Shown: in pieces, positions 34,905 to 42,972 of the stretch
Layout of the letters: each line of letters opens with the position of its first letter
Position numbering within the stretch: the stretch's first letter is position 1
Source: G965229605 sp965229605
Lineage (GTDB): Bacteria; Pseudomonadota; Alphaproteobacteria; CBDDJK01
Reading direction: 5' to 3'
Assembly: GCA_965229605.1 (NCBI GenBank)
Contig: OZ245892.1
Location: 186,001-250,000 of the forward strand
Length of the DNA stretch: 64,000 nt
Made by a program: the position numbers and the translations under genes
Notes under the pieces: generated by a model
Database searches by the model: none
What the model saw: the letters and a program-made list of their open reading frames with translations, nothing else
What the model was told of the DNA's origin: nothing

Positions 34905-35899
34905 ATGTGGCGATATAATCTGGCAGAATCCATCGGCAATACACCGCTTATCCGGCTAAATCGTGCATCTGAGGAAACCGGCTGCACCATTCTTGGCAAG
35001 TGTGAATTTATGAATCCGGGCGGTCGATCAAGGACCGTGCGGCTCTTGCGATTATTGAGGCGGCGGAGAAGGATGGTTCTTTGCAAAAGGGGGGGCTTAT
35101 TGTTGAAGGAACGGCAGGCAATACGGGGATCGGGCTTGCGCTGGTCGGGGCAAGCCGGGGCTATAGAACCCTGATTGTTATCCCGCGCACCCAGTCGGAG
35201 GAGAAAAAATCCATGCTACGTCTGGCTGGTGCAGAACTGGTTGAGGTCGATGCTGCTCCTTACAAGAATCCGAACAACTATGTTCATGTCGCCCGCCGTC
35301 TGGCTGAGGAAAAAGCCAAGTCACATCCTGGCGGGGCCATTTTTGCCAATCAGTTTGACAATACAGCCAATCGCGATGGGCATTATCGCACCACCGGGCC
35401 GGAAATCTGGACTCAGACTGATGGCAAGGTTGATGGATTTATTTGTGCGGTCGGGTCTGGAGGCACGCTTTCGGGGATTGCCCAAGCCTTGAAAGAGCGC
35501 AATCCGGCAGTCAGCATTGGCTTGGCTGACCCACCCGGAGCCGCTTTATTCAGCTATTATACAACCGGCGTTTTACAGTCTGAGGGCAGCAGCATCAGCG
35601 AAGGGATCGGGCAGGGACGGATTACGCAGAATCTTGAAACACTGGCGGTTGATTATGCCTATCAAATCCCGGATGCTGAATCGGTATCTCTTGTTTTTGG
35701 GCTGCTTCAAGAAGAAGGGCTATGCCTTGGCGGGTCTTCTGGAGTCAACCTTGCCGGTGCCATCCGTCTGGCCCGAGACCTCGGCCCGGGCAAGACCATT
35801 GTCACTATTCTATGTGATGGCGGGCAACGCTATCAGTCCAAGCTGTTCAATCCGGCGTTCCTTGAATCCAAAGGCCTGCCGGTTCCTGAGTGGCTTTAA
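34905..35899 (+). pseudogene. cysK: Cysteine synthase A-like gene with a one-base frameshift
   Basis: PLP-dependent enzyme of the cysteine synthase family, which makes cysteine from O-acetylserine and sulfide. The N-terminal part (MWRYNLAESIGNTPLIRLNR to CEFMNPGG) reads in one frame from 34905. From TCG at 35024 the expected continuation SIKDRAALAIIEAAEKDG is in another frame that runs to 35899. One base, probably a G of a GGG codon, is missing at 35022-35024, right before the S-x-K-D-R motif with the PLP lysine. Downstream motifs are intact: VEGTAGNTGIGLALV, VGSGGTLSG, GGSSGVNLAGAIRLA. The rest shows no decay, so a recent mutation or a sequence error is likely. It converges on xsc with a 4-bp overlap. 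Confidence 0.85.
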
Positions 35900-37653
35900 A
35901 AGCTGGAAGCACTGATTCCGGCGACAACCTCAGGCTTTTTCATTGCATCCCGGCGGAAGGGCTCTCCAAGCTCCTGATTAAGAATCACCTCAATCAAGGT
36001 TTTAGTCCCCGCAGACTGATCTTTGATGGCTTTTTTAATGGCGGCCGTCAGTTCTTCCATGGTGCGTGCGGTTACACCTTCAATCCCGCAAGCTGTGGCG
36101 ATTTTGGCATAGGAAAGATGCGGATCAAGTTCGGTCCCGACAAAATTATCATCATACCAGAGAGTTGTATTGCGCTTTTCGGCTCCCCATTGATAGTTGC
36201 GAAAGACGATCATGGTCATGGCTGGCCATTCTTCGCGCCCGATAGAGGTCAGCTCGTTCATCGAGATGCCAAAAGCCCCGTCTCCGGCAAAGCCAAGCAC
36301 CGGCAGGTCCGGGCGGGCAATCTTGGCTCCGATAATAGCCGGAAATCCATAGCCGCACGGGCCAAACATGCCCGGTGCAAGATAGCGTCGGGTGCTTTCA
36401 AAGGTTGGATAGGCATTGCCAATCGCACAGTTATTGCCAATGTCGGTGGAGATCACAACATCCTCGGGCAAGGCGTCTTCAATCGCCCGCCAGGCCATAC
36501 GTGGAGACAGCCGTTCAGGGTCCCGGGTTCTTGCCCGCTCGTTCCAGTCTGTGCCGGGATCATCCTCTTCATGGTCAAGGCTTGAAAGCTGCTGCCGCCA
36601 GGCCGACTTGCGGGCATGAATGGTGTCCTTGCGGCTGTCGCGGTCCGTATCGCCAGCGGTTGCGGACAAACGGGCCAGAATACCTTCGGCTGCCAGTTTG
36701 GCATCAGCCGTGATGCCAACGGTGACCGGTTTGGTCAGCCCAAGGCGTTCGGGCTTTGAATCGACCTGGATAATCGCGGCTTCTTTGGGCCAATAATCTA
36801 TGCCATAACCCGGCAATGTCGAAAAAGGATTCAGACGTGTGCCAAGTGCCAGCACAACATCGGCTTTTGAAATCAGTTCCATCGCTGCTTTTGAGCCGTT
36901 ATAGCCAAGCGGCCCGGTAGACAATGGATGCGATCCCGGAAAAGCATCATTATGCTGATAGCCGCAACAAACCGGGGCATCCAGCCGTTCTGCCAGCTGA
37001 GCCAGCACGTCTGTTGCGTCTGCAAGCACCGATCCGGCCCCGGCCAGCAACACAGGAAATCGGGCTTTGGATAAAAGGTCGGCTGCGGCTTGCAGGGTTT
37101 CGGCACTGCCGCTTTGGTGTTCAACCTTCATCGGCTGCGGCAGAGTGCAGTCAATCTGGGCAGTCCAGAAATCGCGCGGAATATTGATCTGTGCCGGGCC
37201 AGTTAGACGGTGAGCATTAAAGATTACCCGGTTCAAGACCTCGGCAATACGCGAAGGATCACGGACTTCTTCCTGATAAGCGACCATATCACGGAACAGG
37301 GCCATCTGCTCGACTTCCTGAAAGCCGCCTTGACCGATGGTCTTGTTGGCGGCTTGCGGCGTGACCAGCAGCATCGGCGTATGATTCCAGTAAGCTGTCT
37401 TGATCGCGGTGACAAAATTGGAAATGCCCGGCCCGTTTTGAGCAATCACCATCGCCATTTCGCCACTGACACGGGTATAGCCATCACAGATATAACCTGC
37501 GTTGCATTCATGCGCACAATCCCAGAATTGAATACCTGCCTTGGGGAAAAGGTCTGAAATAGGCATAAAAGCCGATCCGATAATACCAAATCCATGACGA
37601 ATACCATTTCGCTGCAATACCTTTACAAAGGCTTCTTCAGTGGTCATGCGCAT
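35896..37653 (-). CDS. xsc: Sulfoacetaldehyde acetyltransferase
   Basis: Thiamine-diphosphate enzyme that converts sulfoacetaldehyde and phosphate to acetyl phosphate and sulfite, the desulfonation step in taurine and isethionate catabolism. The 585-residue protein starts MRMTTEEAFVKVLQRNGI and continues FGIIGSAFMPISDLFPKAGI and FWDCAHECNAGYICDGYTR. It also has PQAANKTIGQGGFQEVEQMA, a pattern that separates Xsc from acetolactate synthases. The TPP/Mg site (GFAGDGAFGISMNELTS, then FRNYQWGAEKRN) is intact. No pta, taurine transaminase or tau transporter gene is nearby, so upstream steps must be encoded elsewhere. Confidence 0.92.
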   Translation of the reverse strand: MRMTTEEAFVKVLQRNGIRHGFGIIGSAFMPISDLFPKAGIQFWDCAHECNAGYICDGYTRVSGEMAMVIAQNGPGISNFVTAIKTAYWNHTPMLLVTPQAANKTIGQGGFQEVEQMALFRDMVAYQEEVRDPSRIAEVLNRVIFNAHRLTGPAQINIPRDFWTAQIDCTLPQPMKVEHQSGSAETLQAAADLLSKARFPVLLAGAGSVLADATDVLAQLAERLDAPVCCGYQHNDAFPGSHPLSTGPLGYNGSKAAMELISKADVVLALGTRLNPFSTLPGYGIDYWPKEAAIIQVDSKPERLGLTKPVTVGITADAKLAAEGILARLSATAGDTDRDSRKDTIHARKSAWRQQLSSLDHEEDDPGTDWNERARTRDPERLSPRMAWRAIEDALPEDVVISTDIGNNCAIGNAYPTFESTRRYLAPGMFGPCGYGFPAIIGAKIARPDLPVLGFAGDGAFGISMNELTSIGREEWPAMTMIVFRNYQWGAEKRNTTLWYDDNFVGTELDPHLSYAKIATACGIEGVTARTMEELTAAIKKAIKDQSAGTKTLIEVILNQELGEPFRRDAMKKPEVVAGISASSF

Positions 37654-37720
37654 GTTGGTTTTCCCCTTTTTTCAAGCAAGATTTTGACGGTTGTTTTATT
37701 GTTGCTGTCTGTTAGCAGAT

Positions 37721-37800
37721 GTAGGGGCTCTGCGCAAACAGAATACAAATGATTTGCGGCCTAGCTTGCCTTTATCCGGCACTTCCTGTAGGGGCTGTGC
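37721..37800 (+). repeat. Direct repeat upstream of efp
   Basis: GTAGGGGCTCTGC at 37721-37733 recurs as GTAGGGGCTGTGC at 37788-37800, 12 of 13 bases alike and 67 bp apart. Both lie in the 173-bp gap between the divergent xsc and efp genes. They could be regulatory sites; there is no further evidence. Confidence 0.35.
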
Positions 37801-37826
37801 AGAACCGTTTCAAAGGAATGCGCGCA

Positions 37827-38393
37827 ATGAAAATCAATGCCATCAATCTGCGTCCAGGGAATGCCTTTTATCATGAGGGGCGTTTGCTGGTTGTGGTAAA
37901 AAATGAAATCAATCAGCCTGGGAAAGGGGCGGCTGTTTCGCAGATTGAAGCGCGTGATGCGCAGACCGGTCTAAAGACCAATTTGCGTTTTCGCACGCAA
38001 GAGGGCCTGGAGGCTGCTGAAATTCTGGAATATGACTATAACTTCCTTTATGCGGCCGATGATGTTTATTATTTTATGAATAACGAGAGTTTTGACCAGA
38101 TTGAGATTCCTGCTGATACGCTGAGTGAGCAAGCGCCGTTTTTGCAAGACGGGATGACGGTTTCTATTCGCACGCATGAGGGCCAGCCGCTTTCGGTGAG
38201 GCTTCCGCAGAAGGTTGTGATGGAGGTTGTTGAGGCTGATCCGGTTGTCAAGGGTCAGACGGCTGCATCGTCTTACAAGCCGGCGCGGCTGGAGAACGGG
38301 GTGACGGTGATGGTTCCCCCGCATATAGAGACGGGGACCCGGATTGTAGTTAATACCGAGGACTTGTCGTATGTTGAGCGGGCGAAAGAGTAA
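37827..38393 (+). CDS. efp: Translation elongation factor P
   Basis: Relieves ribosome stalling at polyproline stretches by binding between the P and E sites. ATG 37827 gives 188 residues, the normal EF-P length, with AAGGAA at 37813-37818 well spaced; the frame is open further upstream without conservation. The KOW-like N-terminal domain carries the exposed loop PGKGAA with K33, where modification occurs in many species. The OB domains follow, ending GTRIVVNTEDLSYVERAKE. Modification enzymes EpmA/EpmB are not in the window. Confidence 0.95.
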   Translation: MKINAINLRPGNAFYHEGRLLVVVKNEINQPGKGAAVSQIEARDAQTGLKTNLRFRTQEGLEAAEILEYDYNFLYAADDVYYFMNNESFDQIEIPADTLSEQAPFLQDGMTVSIRTHEGQPLSVRLPQKVVMEVVEADPVVKGQTAASSYKPARLENGVTVMVPPHIETGTRIVVNTEDLSYVERAKE

Positions 38394-38455
38394 AGTTGGT
38401 CTAAGTTGAGGCCAGGCAAGCCGGGGTTAAAGGTAAAAGCGGGATGATGTGATTG

Positions 38456-39268
38456 ATGCTGGTTCGTTCTGCAAATATCAATGTGATGATGAAGGCGGCG
38501 GGTCAGGCCGGGCGCGCCTTAATTCGCGATTTTAATGAAGTTGAGCATTTGCAGGTCACGCGCAAGGGGCCGACTGATTTTGTTTCGGCGGCTGACCGGC
38601 GGGCGGAGGATATCATCCGTGAAAGCCTGGCCAAGGCGCGTCCTGATCACGGGTTTTTGCTGGAGGAATCGGGGGTGATTGCCGGGGCCGATCCTGACCG
38701 GCGGTTTATTGTTGACCCGCTGGATGGCACAACAAATTTTTTGCATGGGCTTCCTCATTTTGCGATTTCGATTGCGCTGGAAATTGACAAGGAGCTGGTG
38801 GCTGGCGTTGTTTTTGACCCGATCAAGGATGAATATTTCTGGGCTGAACTGAATAAAGGCGCTTTCCTTGGATCGCGGCGATTGCGGGTTTCGGGGCGGC
38901 GGCGGCTGGAAGATTCTATTTTTTCAACCGGGATTCCGTCAAAAGGCCGCTATGCGTCATTGCCTGATCTGGGCCGGAGCGAAGCTGACAGTTTTGCCGA
39001 TCTGGAGCGCGTCGCCCTTCATTCTGCGGGCATCCGTCGCTGGGGGGCGGCTGCACTTGATCTTGCCTATGTCGCGGCTGGGCGATATGATGGATTTTGG
39101 GAATGGGGTCTGGCCCCGTGGGATGTGGCCGCAGGTGTTCTGATTGCCAGTGAAGCGGGCGCACAAATCAGTGATCCGCGTGGAAAACCATGGAAATTGT
39201 CCAGTGCCGGGCTGGTTGCGGCGGCACCGTCTTTGCACGGGCCTTTGCTGAAAACTCTGGCCGGGTGA
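38456..39268 (+). CDS. suhB: Inositol monophosphatase family protein
   Basis: Mg2+-dependent phosphatase of the IMPase/SuhB family. The 270-residue protein shows the metal-binding motifs FLLEESG, VDPLDGTTNFLHGLPHFAIS and WDVAAGVLIASEAGA. ATG 38456 is preferred to the overlapping TTG 38453. Substrates of such proteins range from myo-inositol-1-phosphate to related sugar phosphates, and SuhB in enterobacteria also acts in rRNA antitermination. The efp-suhB neighbourhood is common in alphaproteobacteria. Family assignment is firm; precise substrate is not. Confidence 0.9.
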   Translation: MLVRSANINVMMKAAGQAGRALIRDFNEVEHLQVTRKGPTDFVSAADRRAEDIIRESLAKARPDHGFLLEESGVIAGADPDRRFIVDPLDGTTNFLHGLPHFAISIALEIDKELVAGVVFDPIKDEYFWAELNKGAFLGSRRLRVSGRRRLEDSIFSTGIPSKGRYASLPDLGRSEADSFADLERVALHSAGIRRWGAAALDLAYVAAGRYDGFWEWGLAPWDVAAGVLIASEAGAQISDPRGKPWKLSSAGLVAAAPSLHGPLLKTLAG

Positions 39269-39308
39269 TGGCGGGTTTTGACAAGAAGGATGTAAACGGG
39301 AGCAAGAT

Positions 39309-40112
39309 ATGAACAATGCAAATTCAAATCAGTCAAGCGCGCAAATCCTTCTGCGCGAAGACAGGCAAGGGGTGGCTTATTTGACCCTTAACCGGCCAGA
39401 AGCCTATAATGCCTTGAGCCTGCCCTTGATGCGAACGCTTGAAAAAAGCCTTCAGGATATTACCCGGGACAAGTCGATTGGCTGTGTTGTGCTTGCAGGC
39501 AACGGGCGCGGCTTTTGTGCGGGACATGATCTAAAGGAACTTTCCGCAGATGATAATCTGGCGCGCAAGCGCGGAATATTTGACCAATGCAGCCGTTTGA
39601 TGCTGAGCATTGTTGAGTTGCGCCAGCCGATCATTGCCAAAGTGCATGGGGTGGCGACAGCGGCTGGCTGTCAGCTGGTTGCCAGCTGCGATCTTGCCAT
39701 TGCAACCGCTAGCACGAAATTTGGCACGCCGGGAGTTAATATCGGGCTTTTTTGTTCAACGCCGATGGTGGCTCTTTCGCGTTCTGTCGGGCGCAAGCAA
39801 GCCATGCGGATGCTGTTATCGGGGGACTTGATTGATGCCCAAACGGCTGTGTCTTTTGGCTTGATTAACGAGGCTGTTTCGCCAGAAGCCCTTGATCAAC
39901 GCGTGAATGACCTGGCTAACGAGATTGCCCGCAAATCAAGGCGGGTGCTGGCAACCGGCAAACAGGCGTTTTACCGCCAGATTGAAATGGATATGGCAAT
40001 GGCCTATGAATATTGCTCTGAAGTGATGACGCAGAATATGACCTATGAAGATGCTGAAGAAGGGATCGGGGCTTTTCTTGAAAAGCGTGATCCTGTCTGG
40101 AAGCACGCCTGA
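39309..40112 (+). CDS. Enoyl-CoA hydratase/isomerase family protein, ECHDC3-like
   Basis: Crotonase-fold protein of 267 residues. The oxyanion-hole segments are present (AGNGRGFCAGHDLKEL, KVHGVATAAGCQLVASCDLA). However, the two catalytic glutamates of true enoyl-CoA hydratases are absent: GGCEL is GCQL and the QPE segment reads TPGVNIGLFCSTP. This exact pattern matches the ECHDC3-like subfamily, whose reaction is not well defined. An ordinary hydratase role is therefore unlikely. It lies between the IMPase gene and the gabD-like gene, with a 16-bp palindrome just downstream. Confidence 0.85.
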   Translation: MNNANSNQSSAQILLREDRQGVAYLTLNRPEAYNALSLPLMRTLEKSLQDITRDKSIGCVVLAGNGRGFCAGHDLKELSADDNLARKRGIFDQCSRLMLSIVELRQPIIAKVHGVATAAGCQLVASCDLAIATASTKFGTPGVNIGLFCSTPMVALSRSVGRKQAMRMLLSGDLIDAQTAVSFGLINEAVSPEALDQRVNDLANEIARKSRRVLATGKQAFYRQIEMDMAMAYEYCSEVMTQNMTYEDAEEGIGAFLEKRDPVWKHA

Positions 40113-40134
40113 GTTTTTATGTGAACCCGCTATC

Positions 40135-40150
40135 TAGGGTCCTGACCCTA
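40135..40150. repeat. 16-bp palindromic repeat, copy B
   Basis: TAGGGTCCTGACCCTA, the exact reverse complement of copy A at 15807-15822. It lies in the 69-bp gap between the ECHDC3-like gene and the gabD-like gene, both on the plus strand. Confidence 0.7.
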
Positions 40151-40181
40151 ATGAACTCGAGAGACTAAAAGAGGACTGACC

Positions 40182-41633
40182 ATGCTCAATTTAAAAGACC
40201 CCACCCTTTTAAGGACGGATGCCTATATTGGTGGAGAGTGGGTTGCGCCGACAAATCGTTATACGGTTCACAATCCTGCGAATGGAGAGGTGGTTGCCGA
40301 GGTTGCGGATTGTGGCAAGGCTGAGGCTTCGGCTGCGATTGATGCGGGCAAGGATGCTCAGGTGAAATGGGCGGCGCGTCCTGCCAAGGAGCGCGCGGTT
40401 ATCCTGCGCAAGATGTATGATCTTATGATTGAGAATCAGGAGGATTTGGCAACGATTCTGACGGCTGAGCAGGGGAAGCCGACTGCCGAAGCCCTTGGCG
40501 AGATCGCTTTTTCGGCGACTTTCTTTGAATATATGGGTGAAGAGGCCAAGCGGATTTATGGTGAAATCGTGCCTTATCCGCAGACGGATCGCCGTTTATT
40601 GGTCTTGCGTCAGCCGGTTGGAGTCACCGCCGGGATCACGCCGTGGAACTTCCCGACAGCGATGGTCACGCGGAAATCTTCTGCGGCCATGGCGGCGGGG
40701 TGTTCGATGGTGATGAAGCCTGCGCGCTTTACCCCGCTTTCTGCTTTGGCTTTGGGCGAAATTGCGGATCGGGCCGGATTGCCGAAAGGCGTGTTCAGTG
40801 TGGTTCCAGCTTCAAAGGCCAGTGCGGTCGGCGATGAATTATGCGAAAATCCCACGGTTCGGGCCTTGAGTTTTACCGGTTCAACCGAGGTTGGAAAGAT
40901 GCTGCTGACCAAGCTGGCTGGCACGGTGAAAAAAGCCGGGATGGAGCTTGGCGGCAATGCGCCTTTTATTATTTTTGATGATGCCGATATTGATCAGGCC
41001 ATTGACGGGGCGATGTTGTCCAAATTCCGCAATGCCGGGCAGACCTGTATTTGTGCCAATCGTATCTTTGTTCAGGATGGCATTTATGAAAAATTTATGG
41101 ATAAATTCCGCGCCCGGGTGGCGGCTTTGCGGGTTGGACCGGGGGCCGAGGCCGGGGTTGATATCGGCCCGTTGATTGAACTGGCGGCGCGTGAAAAAGT
41201 TGAAGCCATGGTCGGCGGTGCGCTTTCAGGCGGGGCAACCGCCAGCGTTGGCGGTTCAACCCATTCGCTGGGACGCAGCTTTTATAATCCGACCATTCTT
41301 GAAAACGTCAATCTGGAAATGCAGGTTGTGAATGATGAAATCTTTGGCCCGGTTGCGCCCATTTTGCGCTTTAAGGACGAAGAGTCGGTGATCGAAATGG
41401 CGAACCATACCCCCTATGGTCTGGCGGCCTATTTCTATGCCCGCGATATCGGACGCATCTGGCGGGTTGGCGAACGGTTGGAATTTGGTATTGTCGGGGT
41501 CAATACTGGGATTATTTCTTCTGAACAGGCCCCGTTTGGCGGGATGAAAGAATCCGGGCTTGGCCGCGAAGGGTCGAAACATGGCATCGATGAATGGGTC
41601 GAAATGAAATATCTCGCTATGGCCGGTATTTAA
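40182..41633 (+). CDS. gabD: NAD(P)-dependent succinate-semialdehyde dehydrogenase family protein
   Basis: Aldehyde dehydrogenase, best matched to succinate-semialdehyde dehydrogenase, which feeds 4-aminobutyrate carbon into succinate. The 483-residue protein has GVTAGITPWNFPTAMVTRK, FTGSTEVGKML for the dinucleotide, the general base in ELGGNAPFIIFDDAD and the nucleophile C289 in NAGQTCICANRIFV. The C-terminus GREGSKHGIDEWVEMKYL is typical of GabD. No GABA transaminase gene is adjacent. Glutarate-semialdehyde or another short aldehyde remains possible as substrate. Confidence 0.88.
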   Translation: MLNLKDPTLLRTDAYIGGEWVAPTNRYTVHNPANGEVVAEVADCGKAEASAAIDAGKDAQVKWAARPAKERAVILRKMYDLMIENQEDLATILTAEQGKPTAEALGEIAFSATFFEYMGEEAKRIYGEIVPYPQTDRRLLVLRQPVGVTAGITPWNFPTAMVTRKSSAAMAAGCSMVMKPARFTPLSALALGEIADRAGLPKGVFSVVPASKASAVGDELCENPTVRALSFTGSTEVGKMLLTKLAGTVKKAGMELGGNAPFIIFDDADIDQAIDGAMLSKFRNAGQTCICANRIFVQDGIYEKFMDKFRARVAALRVGPGAEAGVDIGPLIELAAREKVEAMVGGALSGGATASVGGSTHSLGRSFYNPTILENVNLEMQVVNDEIFGPVAPILRFKDEESVIEMANHTPYGLAAYFYARDIGRIWRVGERLEFGIVGVNTGIISSEQAPFGGMKESGLGREGSKHGIDEWVEMKYLAMAGI

Positions 41634-41679
41634 GGGGCAAGGATTTAGGACTGGAATTTAAAGCAGGTATTCAGTTCCA

Positions 41680-42960
41680 ATGCATATTCTTGTTGTCGGT
41701 GCAGGCGGACGTGAACATGCGCTTTGCTGGGCGATTGCGGCATCGCCTTTAACCGAACGGCTTTACTGCGCACCGGGGTCCGATGCGATTTCGGCTCTGG
41801 CAGAATGTGTTGCGATTGATGTTTCTGATTGTGCGGGGCTTGTTGACTTTGCCACGCGCACAGGCATTGATCTGGTGGTGGTCGGGCCGGAATTGCCGCT
41901 TTCGCTGGGTCTTGCCGATCAGCTTGCCGAGGCAGGCATCCGCTGTTTTGGCCCGGAAAAAGCCGCCGCACAGCTTGAAACCTCCAAAGGCTTTGCCAAG
42001 GATTTTGCGGCCCGCCATAATATTCCAACTGCAAAATATGTTCTGGCCCCTGACCGCGAAGCGGCGCTGGATATTTTGAAGCAATGGGGCGCACCGATTG
42101 TGATCAAGGCTGACGGGCTGGCTGCCGGAAAGGGCGTGGTGGTTGCCGAAACCATGGAGGAAGCAGCGACAGCGATTGATCGGTTGTCCGGGCTTGGCGG
42201 CGCATTGGTGCTGGAAGAAAAAATGGTTGGGGAGGAGTTGAGTTTTTTCGCTCTTAGCGATGGCCGCCATATTCTGCCGCTGGCGTCGGCGCAGGACCAT
42301 AAACGCGCCTTTGAAGGCGAAGAAGGCCCGAATACCGGGGGGATGGGGGCCTATTCTCCGGCCCCGGTTGCGACCGAGTGGCTTGAAGCCCAAATTATGG
42401 ATGAAATTGCCCGCCCGACCATTGCGGGCATGGCTGAAGAAGGCATACCCTATAAAGGCGTTCTGTTCATTGGCCTGATGATTACAGATGAGGGCCCGAA
42501 ACTGATTGAATTTAATGTCCGTTTTGGCGATCCTGAATGTCAGACCATCCTGCCCCGTCTGGAATCGGACCTGGTTCCGGCTTTGCTGGCAGCCTGTGAC
42601 GGCGGGCTTGATGCCTTTGACCTGCGCTGGCGGCCTGAAAGCAGCCTGGCGGTTGTTCTGGCCGCAAAGGGCTACCCCGGCACCATTGCTCGCCCGCAAG
42701 CCCCGATCCCGGGACTGGATAAATTTCCACCGCTCACGCTGGAAAACAGTGATCAGGCGGCTTTGTTGTTTCATGCAGGCACGAAGAGGGAACCGGGCGG
42801 GGGCTGGCAGGCGAATGGCGGGCGGGTGCTGACCAGTGTCGGGCTGGGAGAGGACCTTTTATCTGCTAAAAAACAGGCCTATGCGGTGGTGGAGGACATT
42901 AACTGGGCGGATGGATTTTATCGGCAGGATATTGGCTGGCGGGCTTTAAACAGATTTTAG
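41680..42960 (+). CDS. purD: Phosphoribosylamine-glycine ligase
   Basis: ATP-grasp enzyme that joins phosphoribosylamine and glycine in the second step of purine synthesis. The 426-residue protein begins HILVVGAGGREHALCWAIA and has the ATP-grasp elements IVIKADGLAAGKGVVVAET, GPNTGGMGAYSPAP and IEFNVRFGDPECQ. Length and order of domains are canonical. It is followed 12 bp later by pmbA. purN is encoded at 51887-52549, away from it. Confidence 0.97.
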   Translation: MHILVVGAGGREHALCWAIAASPLTERLYCAPGSDAISALAECVAIDVSDCAGLVDFATRTGIDLVVVGPELPLSLGLADQLAEAGIRCFGPEKAAAQLETSKGFAKDFAARHNIPTAKYVLAPDREAALDILKQWGAPIVIKADGLAAGKGVVVAETMEEAATAIDRLSGLGGALVLEEKMVGEELSFFALSDGRHILPLASAQDHKRAFEGEEGPNTGGMGAYSPAPVATEWLEAQIMDEIARPTIAGMAEEGIPYKGVLFIGLMITDEGPKLIEFNVRFGDPECQTILPRLESDLVPALLAACDGGLDAFDLRWRPESSLAVVLAAKGYPGTIARPQAPIPGLDKFPPLTLENSDQAALLFHAGTKREPGGGWQANGGRVLTSVGLGEDLLSAKKQAYAVVEDINWADGFYRQDIGWRALNRF

Positions 42961-42972
42961 GAAAGACAAGAT

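Noticed and set aside
35081..35899. Separate gene starting within the cysK-like locus
   Set aside because: The sequence joins smoothly with the upstream frame if one base is restored at 35022-35024; a truncated start would lack the PLP-lysine motif.
34905..37653. A horizontally acquired sulfonate island
   Set aside because: Only one sulfonate gene (xsc) is present, with no mobility genes or flanking repeats, and base use looks like the neighbours.
41749..42774. 341-codon open frame on the minus strand
   Set aside because: Antisense to purD, which has complete family motifs; the minus-strand product shows no recognisable features.
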